From Bacillus fungorum (GTDB lineage: Bacteria; Bacillota; Bacilli; Bacillales; Bacillaceae_G): a DNA stretch of 64,000 nucleotides. The translations under genes and the position numbers were made by a program. The stretch lies in assembly GCF_002746455.1 (NCBI RefSeq), contig NZ_NWUW01000008.1, positions 1-64,000 on the forward strand. The letters are read 5' to 3'. The notes beneath the pieces are model-generated. The model was given only the letters and a program-made list of their open reading frames with translations. It had not been told where the DNA came from and ran no database searches. Positions 15,950 to 24,358 of this stretch are shown in pieces; position 1 is the stretch's first letter; the number at the start of each line of letters is the position of its first letter.

Positions 15950-17318
15950 ACTTGGAAAAAAGCTATTTCTCAGCATTTCTTTAACTGTTGTTCTTATTTT
16001 TACGATATCTTTATTATTAATTAACTATCTTTTACCGAAATATAATATTTACAAAACGCGAGAAAGCTTAGAAGGTATTACAGCGCAAATTCAGTCCATA
16101 CCGAGCGAACAATTGGACGAAGCAATTACGAGCATTGAAAATAAAGGGAATGTTACGATTGCGTATACATCAATTAACAATTCAGAAGATCATATTAATG
16201 ATGAGTTACGTATGCAACTTACAAAAAAGAGAGTGGCCCTTAATAAACTTTGGATTACAAAAGAAGAAATAATGAAAGTAAAGAACTTCGGACAATCGAA
16301 TAAAATATATGATCAAGAGAAAATCAAATCTAGTTTTTTTGTGAAATACATTGCGAAAGACGATATGTTGATTTTAGTTGGGGTTTCTATCGCGCATTCT
16401 AATGAAATAATAAAAACGTTAAACTCATTTTATTTATTCATTTTAGGTATTACGATTTTTCTCATTATCGTACTTGTATGGATATTGTCCCAAACAATCA
16501 CGAGACCATTGAAAGAATTAAGTGATGTTGCAGAAGATATTTCACGTTTGAAATTTGAACGAGCGAAAGTGAAAACAAATGATGAAATTGGAGACTTAGC
16601 TAATAGTATTAATATCATGAGTGAAAAACTACATGAAGCGCATCAAGATTTAACAAATCGAAATGAACATTTAAAACGATTTATGGGTGATGTGACGCAT
16701 GAATTAAAAACTCCAATCGCGTTAGTGAAAGCATATTCTATGGGAATAAAAGATGGTCTAGACGATGGTTCATACATAGATACAATCACTAAGCAGACAG
16801 ATCACATATCAAACTTAATTGAAGAGTTATTACGATTTTCTAAACTAGAAAGAGATATTTTACAAAAAGAGGAATTTCCTATTGTATCACTAATCCAAAG
16901 TATATTAGATAAACATAAGATTGAACTTGACTCGAAAGGAATCAATTTACAAGTGAACTATAATGTTGGTAATGCAATTATTTATGCGGATGTAAATAAA
17001 ATGAGAATGGTGTTTCAAAATTTAATATCTAATGCGATAAAATATACAGCAAATCAAAATATAAAAATTACTTTAGAAGATCGAAATGAAAGTGTATATT
17101 TTCAAATTCAAAATGGTATGAATGCTGAGCAAATGAAAGATATCGATAAAATTTGGGAACCTTTTTACGTCTTAGAATCTTCTCGTAGTAAAGACCATTC
17201 AGGTACAGGACTAGGCTTAGCGATCGTGAAAAGTATTTTAGAAAGGCATGGTTTTGACTATGGCGTATCTACTATAGAGGGAGAAATACGGTTTTATATT
17301 AATATGAAGAATGACTAA
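15942..17318 (+). CDS. Membrane sensor histidine kinase
   Basis: 458 residues. TM1 at about 9-31, an extracellular domain of ~130 residues, TM2 at about 162-183, HAMP linker, then HisKA with phospho-acceptor H253 (VTHELKTP) and an HATPase_c domain with N-box (NLISNAIKY) and GTGLGLAI. Partner of the preceding response regulator. Immediately after its stop codon, in the same reading frame, comes a fragment of an X-prolyl peptidase C-terminus, so a deletion junction sits right at the 3' end of this gene. Confidence 0.92.
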   Translation: MNKLGKKLFLSISLTVVLIFTISLLLINYLLPKYNIYKTRESLEGITAQIQSIPSEQLDEAITSIENKGNVTIAYTSINNSEDHINDELRMQLTKKRVALNKLWITKEEIMKVKNFGQSNKIYDQEKIKSSFFVKYIAKDDMLILVGVSIAHSNEIIKTLNSFYLFILGITIFLIIVLVWILSQTITRPLKELSDVAEDISRLKFERAKVKTNDEIGDLANSINIMSEKLHEAHQDLTNRNEHLKRFMGDVTHELKTPIALVKAYSMGIKDGLDDGSYIDTITKQTDHISNLIEELLRFSKLERDILQKEEFPIVSLIQSILDKHKIELDSKGINLQVNYNVGNAIIYADVNKMRMVFQNLISNAIKYTANQNIKITLEDRNESVYFQIQNGMNAEQMKDIDKIWEPFYVLESSRSKDHSGTGLGLAIVKSILERHGFDYGVSTIEGEIRFYINMKND

Positions 17319-17579
17319 TTCAATGCTTTACTTGTTGATTACGGAGGAACGAAGCCGGAAATTGTAACGCGAGGCTGGATGGATCCACAAAACTTAAAGA
17401 GTATAGAAAATTCAACAGCGATTCAACCGGGCAAAGAATATACATTTACATGGGACATGCAGCCAGATGATTATGTATTTAAAGCGGGGCATCAAATTGG
17501 GGTCGTTTTAATTGCTAGTGACTATGATTATACAATTAGACCGAAGGCGGGCACGAAGCTTACAGTAAAGTTAAGTTAA
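17319..17579 (+). pseudogene. C-terminal remnant of an X-Pro dipeptidyl-peptidase (PepX/CocE family)
   Basis: Reads LLVDYGGTKPEIVTRGWMDPQNLKS... PGKEYTFTWDMQPDDYVFKAGHQIGVVLIASDYDYTIRPKAGTKLTVKLS (given in pieces), typical of the beta-sandwich C-terminal domain of S15 peptidases. The catalytic domain is missing. It begins directly after, and in frame with, the histidine-kinase stop. An internal ATG at 17379 has no good ribosome binding site. A terminator follows at 17621. Confidence 0.75.
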
Positions 17580-17620
17580 GTGAAGTGGCATTGCCAATCG
17601 TAAAATAAATAGTTATGAAT

Positions 17621-17650
17621 AAAGAGCTTACCGCATAGTAAGCTCTTTAC
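17621..17650 (+). terminator. Terminator after the PepX remnant
   Basis: AAAGAGCTTAC / GTAAGCTCTTT hairpin with a 6-nt loop. It probably served the original pepX and now ends the two-component transcript. Confidence 0.7.
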
Positions 17651-17974
17651 ATTTTGAAAGGGGAGTTTATTATGAATTTCAATTGGTAGATATAAAAATG
17701 CTTACAACAAATAAAAAATTGCATTTATGATCAATAGGCCACTAAATGTAAGCACAGCAAACCTCCAGCGAATCCGCCCTTCGTAAAAAAAGTCTGAATT
17801 TTCATTTTCTATATTTTCATTTCTAAGAAAATATTATACAATATAATTATATTCTATGGAAAGCGAGTGATATATTATGACAGTCAGCTCTTTCGAACTT
17901 TCATTAAAAGTAAAGGTACAGGAAGATTAATTGAATGAAAATCTTCCGTACGTAAAAAACGGAGGAGAAAATAA
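17651..17974. other. Intergenic region with fragments
   Basis: Contains a 17-codon plus-strand ORF (17878-17931, MTVSSFELSLKVKVQED) and, on the minus strand (about 17702-17820), a membrane-protein-like frame (RIRWRFAVLTFSGLLIINAIF) with no start codon. Both look like debris. Confidence 0.4.
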
Positions 17975-18739
17975 ATGTTTAGTTTTTATAGCACACTTTG
18001 CACGGAACTTTATGATTACACAAAGCCTGTCGGTTATTCTTTAAATGGTGATATTGAGTATTACCAAGAACGTTTAAAAAATTGTAGAGGAAGAATTCTC
18101 GAAGCAGCGGTAGGTTCAGGGCGTGTCATCATTCCGCTTCTAGAGGCTGGTTTTAAAGTGGAGGGGATAGATTATTCAACTGAAATGCTAGATTCTTGTC
18201 GTATACGCTGCAAAGAGAGAGGATTACATCCTAATTTATATGAAGGAAGCTTACAACAATTTTCACTTCCTCATAAATATGAGGCAATTATCATTCCTAC
18301 TGGATCTTTTTGTTTAATTGAAAATCGTGTGGATTCTATAAGCGCATTGAAATGTTTTTATGAACACCTTAATCCAGGCGGACGATTAATCGTAGATATT
18401 ATGCTTCCGAATGACTGGAAGACTGGGGAGATTCATACATCGACTTTTTCTTTGCCAAATGGAGACGGGATTACATTAGAAAATAAATCAATTGAAATAA
18501 ATTGGCTGAACCAAGTTACTCTATCATATTTAAAATATGAAAAATGGAGTAAAGGCCAATTAGTACAAACAGAACTGCAACGCTTTGCAATGCGCTGGTA
18601 TGGAATAGAAGAGTTTAAACTTCTGCTAGAAAGTATTGGTTTCTCTAGCATTACTTGTTCTGCTGACTATGTTTATGAAAAAGAACCATCAAATGCAAAT
18701 CAAATGTTTACTTTTGAAGCTGTGCGAAAAGAAAAATAA
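17975..18739 (+). CDS. Class I SAM-dependent methyltransferase
   Basis: 254 residues. Motif I EAAVGSGRVIIPLLEAGF followed by VEGIDYSTEML is the SAM-binding Rossmann signature, with a LNPGGRLIVDIM post-motif region. Substrate unknown. CGGAGGAG precedes the ATG; a very long hairpin terminator follows. Single-gene unit. Confidence 0.85.
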   Translation: MFSFYSTLCTELYDYTKPVGYSLNGDIEYYQERLKNCRGRILEAAVGSGRVIIPLLEAGFKVEGIDYSTEMLDSCRIRCKERGLHPNLYEGSLQQFSLPHKYEAIIIPTGSFCLIENRVDSISALKCFYEHLNPGGRLIVDIMLPNDWKTGEIHTSTFSLPNGDGITLENKSIEINWLNQVTLSYLKYEKWSKGQLVQTELQRFAMRWYGIEEFKLLLESIGFSSITCSADYVYEKEPSNANQMFTFEAVRKEK

Positions 18740-18748
18740 AGAACTATC

Positions 18749-18798
18749 TAAGGAAACAAGGCGATCGATATTGTATCGATCGCCTTGTTTCCTTTGTA
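18749..18798. terminator. Long perfect hairpin after the methyltransferase
   Basis: About 21 bp of uninterrupted pairing (AAGGAAACAAGGCGATCGAT and its complement) around TTG, at 18750-18796. Unusually long and GC-richer than the other terminators here. Confidence 0.8.
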
Positions 18799-18931
18799 TA
18801 TTACTTACATGTTATTACTTTTTCATTGTCCAAGCATCCTTCTACTAATTACATATACTATTTATATTAAAGACAGTCATTATTTTAAATAGAACTGTTA
18901 TTTTTCTATAAATGATATTTTAGAGAAGCAG

Positions 18932-19191
18932 GTGGATAAATTCGGAAAACGACGAACAAGGAAGAATTGAAAATCAAGTGTATTCAAATCGGATAGTAAG
19001 ATCAGAATTTGATGCGAATTGGGAAACATGTATATCAAAAAGCGGTTATGTAATTTATGTAGCAATAAGTAATAGTATTTCTTGCAGATGGTTCAAGCAA
19101 GTTATTAATTTTCGAAAAAGGTGGTAAAGTAGTAGTAGGCGGAGGTGGAACAAGTCATTACAGTAAGCCGCATATTGCAAGAAATATTTAA
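18932..19191 (+). pseudogene. Frameshifted remnant of an unknown small protein
   Basis: A start-less frame reads RWINSENDEQGRIENQ..RSEFDANWETCISKSGYVIYVAISNSI. Near 19080-19086 the reading shifts by one base to LADGSSKLLIFEKGGKVVVG and GGGTSHYSKPHIARNI, ending at TAA. The two halves look like one protein. Family not recognised; no ribosome binding site or start remains. Confidence 0.4.
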
Positions 19192-19221
19192 GGTAGAACA
19201 TGTTAATTGAGAAGAAACTGG

Positions 19222-19270
19222 AAAACGGTTAGTTATTCATGTTTAGAGCATGATAGACAAACCGTTTTTA
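19222..19270 (+). terminator. Hairpin after the remnant at 18932
   Basis: AAAACGGTT / AACCGTTTT arms with an inner CATG/CATG dyad and a T-rich tail. Confidence 0.55.
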
Positions 19271-19402
19271 TTTGTTTAAACCATTTTAGAAAAAATTGAT
19301 TTATTACAAATACTTTTGGAGGACCAGTGAATTCTGTAGGGAATTGTATAGATCAGAATTTGAAATAAAATGTAGGTTTTGAAGAATCCTATAAGCAATA
19401 TA

Positions 19403-19437
19403 AAAAAGCATTTCCTATTTCGGGAAATGCTTTTTCT
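19403..19437 (+). terminator. Terminator, upstream gene lost
   Basis: AAAAAGCATTTCC / GGAAATGCTTTTT hairpin with T-run. Confidence 0.75.
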
Positions 19438-19563
19438 ATGTTATAGTATAATAGTGTTTTAAAACGATGTTATTTTAATATACTGCAAATTTTGTTGTGT
19501 ATTATTTTTATATTAAATTAGTTGTGCAAGTATTTTTTTATATAAGGAGTAATAAATAGAGAA

Positions 19564-19794
19564 ATGAAAAATATAGACTTTATACTAGAAAGTGATGAGA
19601 CATTAAAACCGTCTGAACGATTAGTACTATTATTATTAGAGAAGCATAGAATGTTATATACGAACGATCTATTAGCATTATCTAATTTATCATATAAAAC
19701 ATTAACGGATTCATTAACGGCGCTTGTTTTAAAATCATATGTGTTAAAGGAAACAGGCAAGGGAAGAAGACAGAATTGTTATAGATTAGTATGA
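19564..19794 (+). CDS. Small winged-helix (MarR/HTH-like) protein
   Basis: 76 residues. LKPSERLVLLLLEKHRMLYTNDLLALSNLSYKTLTDSLTALVLKSYVLKET (in pieces) has the helix pattern of a stand-alone winged HTH: DLLALSNLS is the turn and the recognition helix is YKTLTDSLTAL. It ends GKGRRQNCYRLV, the wing. No ligand domain. The AAGGAG is about 14 nt upstream, rather far. Possible local regulator of unknown target. Confidence 0.6.
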   Translation: MKNIDFILESDETLKPSERLVLLLLEKHRMLYTNDLLALSNLSYKTLTDSLTALVLKSYVLKETGKGRRQNCYRLV

Positions 19795-19980
19795 TAAGAC
19801 TGCTGATTTTAGAGGGTTCATATCAATACTTTTCAAATGTAAGGAAAAAATGCGTTTTTATTTTTAATTGAAAATACACATCGCAAGGCGCACTTGTATA
19901 TTTGAATTTCATTTTTATTAATGTAATTCTATCAGTATTGAAAATAGAAAAATAAAATAAACTGCATAAAAAAGAAATAA

Positions 19981-20016
19981 AAAAACAATCCGTTTTTAAA
20001 ACGGATTGTTTTTTTA
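19981..20016. terminator. Bidirectional terminator between HTH gene and deaminase
   Basis: AAACAATCCGTTTT / AAAACGGATTGTTT with long T-run on the plus strand and A-run on the other side; lies between convergent genes. Confidence 0.85.
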
Positions 20017-20055
20017 TTGGAATAATATTATTTGATGGGTGGAAAACAGGAATGA

Positions 20056-20487
20056 TTATTCTACTTCACTTGTATACTTTTCAGGTAATAATTCCATTAC
20101 GTTACATTTTACAAGTTCACCATTATAAGAAAGTATAACATTCGTATTTTTTCCGTAATCACTTATTAATTCTCGACACATACCACATGGAGCAACAACC
20201 CAACATTTTTCTATATCTTCATGAGGGTGTGGGTGAGCAACTGCTACAATGGTATCAAATTCATGATCGCCTTCTGAAATAGATTTTCCAATCGCCATAG
20301 CTTCACCACACACTGTTATTCTTCCAACATTCGCTTCAACATGCACTGCTGCATAAATATTACCTGTTTTAGTTCTTACAGCTGAACCGATATGATGACG
20401 ACCATATTTATAGTTTTTTTCAATTACTTTTTCAGCAGCTGTAATTAAATCATAGTCTTCATTATTTAAAGGAATTACTTGTAACAT
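20056..20487 (-). CDS. Blasticidin-S deaminase-like cytidine deaminase
   Basis: 143 residues. Zinc motifs are VCGEAMAIG (C-x-E) and APCGMCRELISDYG (PCxxC). The whole protein is close to the B. cereus Bsr deaminase as I remember it: GxAxRTKTG, AVHxEAxxGRxTVC, EAxAIG, FDTIVAVxHP, PCGMCRELISDY, ELxPxKYT. Bsr deaminates the cytosine ring of the nucleoside antibiotic blasticidin S. This protein may be a resistance enzyme or a housekeeping relative. GGAGGAG precedes the ATG. Single gene between terminators. Confidence 0.82.
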   Translation of the reverse strand: MLQVIPLNNEDYDLITAAEKVIEKNYKYGRHHIGSAVRTKTGNIYAAVHVEANVGRITVCGEAMAIGKSISEGDHEFDTIVAVAHPHPHEDIEKCWVVAPCGMCRELISDYGKNTNVILSYNGELVKCNVMELLPEKYTSEVE

Positions 20488-20669
20488 GATTTCTCCTCCA
20501 TATTAAACATGATTAATGCTATTTTAATAGAAAATTTTAATATTTAAAATGAAAGATAAGGTTTGAATAGATAATATTATTATGTAAACTATAATTGACA
20601 GGAATATATAATAATCAATAGAACATATAGAAGAGTGTAATTAAATATTCTGAATGATGGGAGATTATT

Positions 20670-21161
20670 ATGGAGATTTTACAATCAATAACACAAGCTG
20701 TTATAAGCGGTAATAAGGAAAAAGTGGTGGAGTTTATAAAGACGAATCCAAGTGCAGTTAATGAATTTAGTGAAGAGGGTTGGACACTTCTTCATTTAGC
20801 GGCTTATTTTGGACAAAAAGAGATAGCAAGGTTTCTTATAGAAAGTGGTGCAGATATACATATTAGAGCAAAAAACGAGAATAAAAATACACCTTTGCAA
20901 GCGGCAATAGCGAATAAGCAAAGTGAACTTGTTGCTTTCTTAATTGAAAAAGGTTCAGATGTAAATGTTATACAAAGTGGTGGTTGGACAGGACTCCACG
21001 AAGCAGCATTATTAGGACATGAAGAAATAGTTATGCTACTTCTTGAAAATGGAGCTAATAAAATGATTAAGAAAAATGATGGGAAAACAGCCTATGATAT
21101 TGCATTAGAAAAAGGATATACTCACCTTTTACATCATTTAAGACAGGAAGTGAACGTATGA
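20670..21161 (+). CDS. Ankyrin-repeat protein
   Basis: 163 residues. Consists of about four ankyrin repeats: GWTLLHLAAYFGQKEIARFLIESGAD, NTPLQAAIANKQSELVAFLIEKGSD, GWTGLHEAALLGHEEIVMLLLENGAN and a last GKTAYDIALEKGY (given in pieces). A protein-interaction scaffold, presumably cytoplasmic. Its stop overlaps the start of the DJ-1/PfpI gene by 4 nt (ATGA), so the two are coupled and may interact. Confidence 0.9.
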   Translation: MEILQSITQAVISGNKEKVVEFIKTNPSAVNEFSEEGWTLLHLAAYFGQKEIARFLIESGADIHIRAKNENKNTPLQAAIANKQSELVAFLIEKGSDVNVIQSGGWTGLHEAALLGHEEIVMLLLENGANKMIKKNDGKTAYDIALEKGYTHLLHHLRQEVNV

Positions 21162-21754
21162 TAAATAAATGGAGTGTAGGTATATTTTTATTTAATGAGG
21201 TAGAAGTGTTAGATTTTGCAGGGCCATTTGAAGTTTTTTCTGTAACCGAAGCGTATGAAGAAAAGCCATTTACTGTCTATACAGTTAGTCAAAATGGAGA
21301 AATGATTACAGCAAGAAACGGATTAAAGGTAAAGCCGGATTATAGCATTGAAGATTTACCACCAATTGATATTTTACTTATTCCAGGTGGTAAAGGCGTT
21401 CGGGAAAATGAAGTGGAAAATGATATTATAATAAATTGGGTTCGTCAGCAAATGAAAGAAGTAAAACTAATGACTTCAGTTTGTACTGGAGCATTATTAC
21501 TCGCGAAAGCTGGTTTACTGGAAGGGTTAAAAGCAACAACACATTGGGCTAGTATTCAAACTTTCAAAAAAGATTTTCCAAATGTAAAAGTAATGGAGAA
21601 TGTGAAATTTGTAGATGAAGGACACATTATTACATCTGCAGGTATTTCAGCTGGTATTAACATGTCATTTCATATTGTGAAAAATTTGTTAGGTGTGGAG
21701 ATTGCTGAGGAAACAGCTAAAAGCATGGAATATGATATTGATTTACAAAATTAA
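21158..21754 (+). CDS. DJ-1/PfpI family protein
   Basis: 198 residues. The conserved N-terminal VEVLDFAGPFEVFS carries the acidic residue of the family and MTSVCTGALLLA is the nucleophile-elbow cysteine. The GlxA-like single domain lacks an AraC HTH. Family members include glyoxalase/deglycase-type and isonitrile-hydratase-like enzymes; the exact activity is open. Coupled with the ankyrin-repeat gene and followed by a terminator. Confidence 0.88.
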   Translation: MINKWSVGIFLFNEVEVLDFAGPFEVFSVTEAYEEKPFTVYTVSQNGEMITARNGLKVKPDYSIEDLPPIDILLIPGGKGVRENEVENDIIINWVRQQMKEVKLMTSVCTGALLLAKAGLLEGLKATTHWASIQTFKKDFPNVKVMENVKFVDEGHIITSAGISAGINMSFHIVKNLLGVEIAEETAKSMEYDIDLQN

Positions 21755-21781
21755 AAAAGCCCGATTTGGGCTTTTTTTTAT
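21754..21781 (+). terminator. Terminator of the ankyrin/DJ-1 operon
   Basis: AAAAAAGCCC / GGGCTTTTTT with a 5-nt loop and T-run. Confidence 0.9.
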
Positions 21782-22161
21782 TTTGAATGTATATATAGGT
21801 AAGTTCCTTAACAGATGATTTATGCTCTAAACCTAAGTTCTGAAACAGTTATTCTGGTTTTATCGAATGAATGTGCAATAATGCTTCTCTTTTCTCCTTG
21901 TAACCATGTTAAAACAAGGAGAAATTTGTATGTAAAAAAACTCTTCTACAATAGTAGAAAAAGAATAACAGAAACTACTATTTTATGGCAGCATACATAA
22001 AAAAATGCAATATAAATATGGAAATGTCGTCGAATGCTATCTTTAATTGGTTAATTTGTGAGATATTTTTGTGAAGGAGCTTATTTTATAAGAATAGAAT
22101 TAAAGTTAGTAAGAGATCATACCGATGGTAGTGAAAATATATGTGTTAGGGGGATTTCATA
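21782..22161. other. Intergenic region with one inverted repeat
   Basis: TTCTCCTTGT / ACAAGGAGAA (21892-21923) forms a 10-bp hairpin without T-run. A 61-codon plus-strand frame here (21815-22000) has no ribosome binding site and biased composition, so it is not called. Confidence 0.5.
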
Positions 22162-22518
22162 ATGAGGAAACTCAAGCGAATAAATGTTCCTAATATACAA
22201 GAACAACTATCACAGTCTAATGAGAATCGTGCAATTAATAAGAAAAAACTAAGGCGATTTATATTCATGTTTATATTTATTGCGGCGGCTATTTTGTACG
22301 TTCAATTTATTTTAACGAAACAACAAGAAGTAATTGTAGAAAAAAAAGATACAATAACGAATCAAAAAAAACAATTGGTTTCTTTAAAGAAAGATCAGGC
22401 TTCTTTAAAGACTAACATAGAAAATTTAACAGACGATGAGGAAGAAATTTTGAAGTTTGCGAGAAAAGAATATCAATTTTCTAAGTCAAATGAAACTATA
22501 TTTGTGTTGCCGAAGTAG
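22162..22518 (+). CDS. Septum formation initiator (DivIC/FtsL-like) protein
   Basis: 118 residues, bitopic: basic cytoplasmic N-terminus, one membrane segment at about 33-51 (FIFMFIFIAAAILYVQFIL), then an extracellular coiled coil (VEKKDTITNQKKQLVSLKKDQ) and a short conserved ILKFARKEYQFSKSNE end. This is the DivIC architecture. The classic divIC lies in another genomic context (near ribosomal-protein/hypoxanthine genes), so this is probably a paralogue with a specialised division or sporulation role. GGGGGA precedes the ATG. Confidence 0.8.
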   Translation: MRKLKRINVPNIQEQLSQSNENRAINKKKLRRFIFMFIFIAAAILYVQFILTKQQEVIVEKKDTITNQKKQLVSLKKDQASLKTNIENLTDDEEEILKFARKEYQFSKSNETIFVLPK

Positions 22519-22527
22519 TGTAATAGA

Positions 22528-22556
22528 ACAGTTAGCGATAGCTAGCTGTTTTTTCA
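22528..22556 (+). terminator. Terminator of the DivIC-like gene
   Basis: AACAGTTAGC / GCTAGCTGTT hairpin plus TTTTT. Confidence 0.85.
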
Positions 22557-22777
22557 TGTATGAATGGTATGGTACAAGAAACAATTACATATTGTAAAAA
22601 TGAAGAGCTTGAGCTGTTTTTATACTTATGGAATATATACCGCGATAAATGTTGTTAAAATTCTGTTAATTGTATTATAATACAAGGTAAGCGGATACAT
22701 TTTTTAATCAATGTTGAGTTTATCACTCATACGACTATTAAGAAAACCGTTATCCCGTATTAGAAAGGAAGAGAGCT

Positions 22778-23104
22778 GTGTACGCTTCAAATACAATTTA
22801 TGTCGTAGGGGATGCGAAAGCACCTCAAAATAATCCCATTACCGAAAAGTTTAAAAGCTATTTTGTAGCGTTTGTACTTGTTAAGGAGACTGGGGAAATT
22901 GTAGATGCAGATTGCTCAGCGACAATTGCATTAACATCTCAATTCGTTAAATATTTATTTCTACATAAAAATATTAATGACCCAGCGTTAGTAATGGAAA
23001 TAAAAGATCGTTATTTCGGTTCGTCTCAAAAGGCACTACTTGTAGCATTAAAAGATGCACAGAAAAAATATAATCAAATCGCTGCTTTGTCTACACATTC
23101 CTAG
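22778..23104 (+). CDS. DUF3870 protein
   Basis: 108 residues, GTG start behind GAAAGGAAGAG. Contains IYVVGDAKAPQNNPIT, GEIVDADCSATIALTSQFVKYLF and IKDRYFGSSQKALLVALKDAQKKY, the conserved blocks of DUF3870. Soluble and of unknown function; members occur near amino-acid racemase or catabolic genes. Lies upstream of the ykfB cluster but separated by its own terminator. Confidence 0.8.
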   Translation: MYASNTIYVVGDAKAPQNNPITEKFKSYFVAFVLVKETGEIVDADCSATIALTSQFVKYLFLHKNINDPALVMEIKDRYFGSSQKALLVALKDAQKKYNQIAALSTHS

Positions 23105-23106
23105 AC

Positions 23107-23148
23107 AAAATCCAGCCGTAAGAATCTTCTTATGGCTGGATTTTTTTA
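23107..23148 (+). terminator. Terminator of the DUF3870 gene
   Basis: AATCCAGCCGTAAGAA / TTCTTATGGCTGGATT with one mismatch and seven T. Confidence 0.9.
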
Positions 23149-23266
23149 TTTCACATTAACCTTCTACATGAAAGGTAAGTGAAAGAGGAGATGAATTGCA
23201 CGTAAAAAACTAATTTGTTTTTTGGATTAAGATTCCACTTTTTCAGACAACGAAAGGATGAACGAA

Positions 23267-24319
23267 ATGAAAATTACCGATGTAAAAGTAAATCGTAGAC
23301 GTATAAATCTGCATACACCGTTTAAAACGGCGCTTCGTACCGTAACTGAAATAGAAAGTATAGATGTATATATTCATACAGATGAAGGAATTGTTGGCAA
23401 GGGCGCTGCAACCGCAACACCAGTTATTACGGGTGATTTTGCTAACGGGATTGAAGAAGCAATTTTAGGGCCGATGCGTTCCTATTTAATTGGCCAAGAC
23501 ATCATTCAGTTTCAGCAGTTACTGCAGCACATTCAAATGAGTTGTATTGGAAATCCAAGTGCGAAAGCGGCGGTAGATATCGCATTATATGATGTGTATT
23601 GTCAATATCAAAACGTTCCACTTTACGCATTATTAGGCGGGAAGAAAGAAATTCATACAGATATTACGGTGAGTGTAGATGAGCCTTTCATTATGGCGAA
23701 AGAGGCAAAGCAATATGTAGAAAACGGATTTCAAACTTTAAAAATTAAAGTGGGGAAATCTGCTCCTTTAGACTTAGAACGTATTGAAGCGATTCGAAAT
23801 AGCGTACCAAAAAATACGACGTTACGATTAGATGCAAATCAAGGGTGGAATCCAAAAGAAGCGGTTACTATCATTAAAGAGATGGAAAATCGTAATTTAA
23901 ACATCGAATTTATTGAACAACCTGTTTATGCGAAAGATTGGGATGGGTTAAAGTACGTCAAAGATCATGTACAAACGCCCATTATGGCAGATGAAAGCAT
24001 ATTCTCAGCGAGTGATGCATTGAAAATTGTTCAAGGAGGATATGCAGACTTGCTCAATATTAAATTAATGAAATGTGGTGGCATACGTGAAGCGTGGCGT
24101 ATTGCTGATATCGCAGAAACAGCAGGTGTAAAATGTATGGTCGGAAGTATGATGGAATCTTCACTTTCTGTTAGCGCTGTAGCCCATTTAGCTGCTGCAC
24201 ATCCTAATATTCATTACTTCGATCTTGATGCACCGCTTTGGTTAATGGAAGAACCGGAAGGAATGACTTATTCTGGATCAAAGGTAAATCTTCAATCGAC
24301 AGTGAATAGTAAATCTTAG
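23267..24319 (+). CDS. ykfB: Dipeptide epimerase (L-Ala-D/L-Glu type), enolase superfamily
   Basis: 350 residues. The ATG at 23267 is chosen over 23258 because AAAGGA would overlap the earlier codon. Catalytic features: LKIKVG (KxK motif), DANQGW and IEFIEQP as metal ligands, ADESIFS, and LNIKLMKCGG with the second-side Lys. Muconate-lactonizing-subgroup epimerases of this type convert L-Ala-D-Glu to L-Ala-L-Glu from murein peptides. Next to ykfC and an oligopeptide-binding lipoprotein, as in the B. subtilis ykf cluster, supporting a murein-peptide recycling role. Confidence 0.9.
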   Translation: MKITDVKVNRRRINLHTPFKTALRTVTEIESIDVYIHTDEGIVGKGAATATPVITGDFANGIEEAILGPMRSYLIGQDIIQFQQLLQHIQMSCIGNPSAKAAVDIALYDVYCQYQNVPLYALLGGKKEIHTDITVSVDEPFIMAKEAKQYVENGFQTLKIKVGKSAPLDLERIEAIRNSVPKNTTLRLDANQGWNPKEAVTIIKEMENRNLNIEFIEQPVYAKDWDGLKYVKDHVQTPIMADESIFSASDALKIVQGGYADLLNIKLMKCGGIREAWRIADIAETAGVKCMVGSMMESSLSVSAVAHLAAAHPNIHYFDLDAPLWLMEEPEGMTYSGSKVNLQSTVNSKS

Positions 24320-24358
24320 GAGAAGAGACTAGTAAACTATCTTTTAAGGGGGATATTT

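Larger units (their letters stand above)
18799..19563. other. 765-nt interval of decayed sequence
   Basis: Holds a frameshifted unknown coding remnant (18932-19191), a hairpin behind it (19222-19267) and a good terminator (19403-19436) with no intact gene before it. This suggests at least one lost gene. Confidence 0.5.

Noticed and set aside
17702..17820. Minus-strand membrane-like frame RIRWRFAVLTFSGLLIINAIF
   Set aside because: No start codon in frame; noted only as debris.
21815..22000. 61-codon plus-strand ORF after the DJ-1 gene
   Set aside because: No ribosome binding site and a hairpin runs through it.
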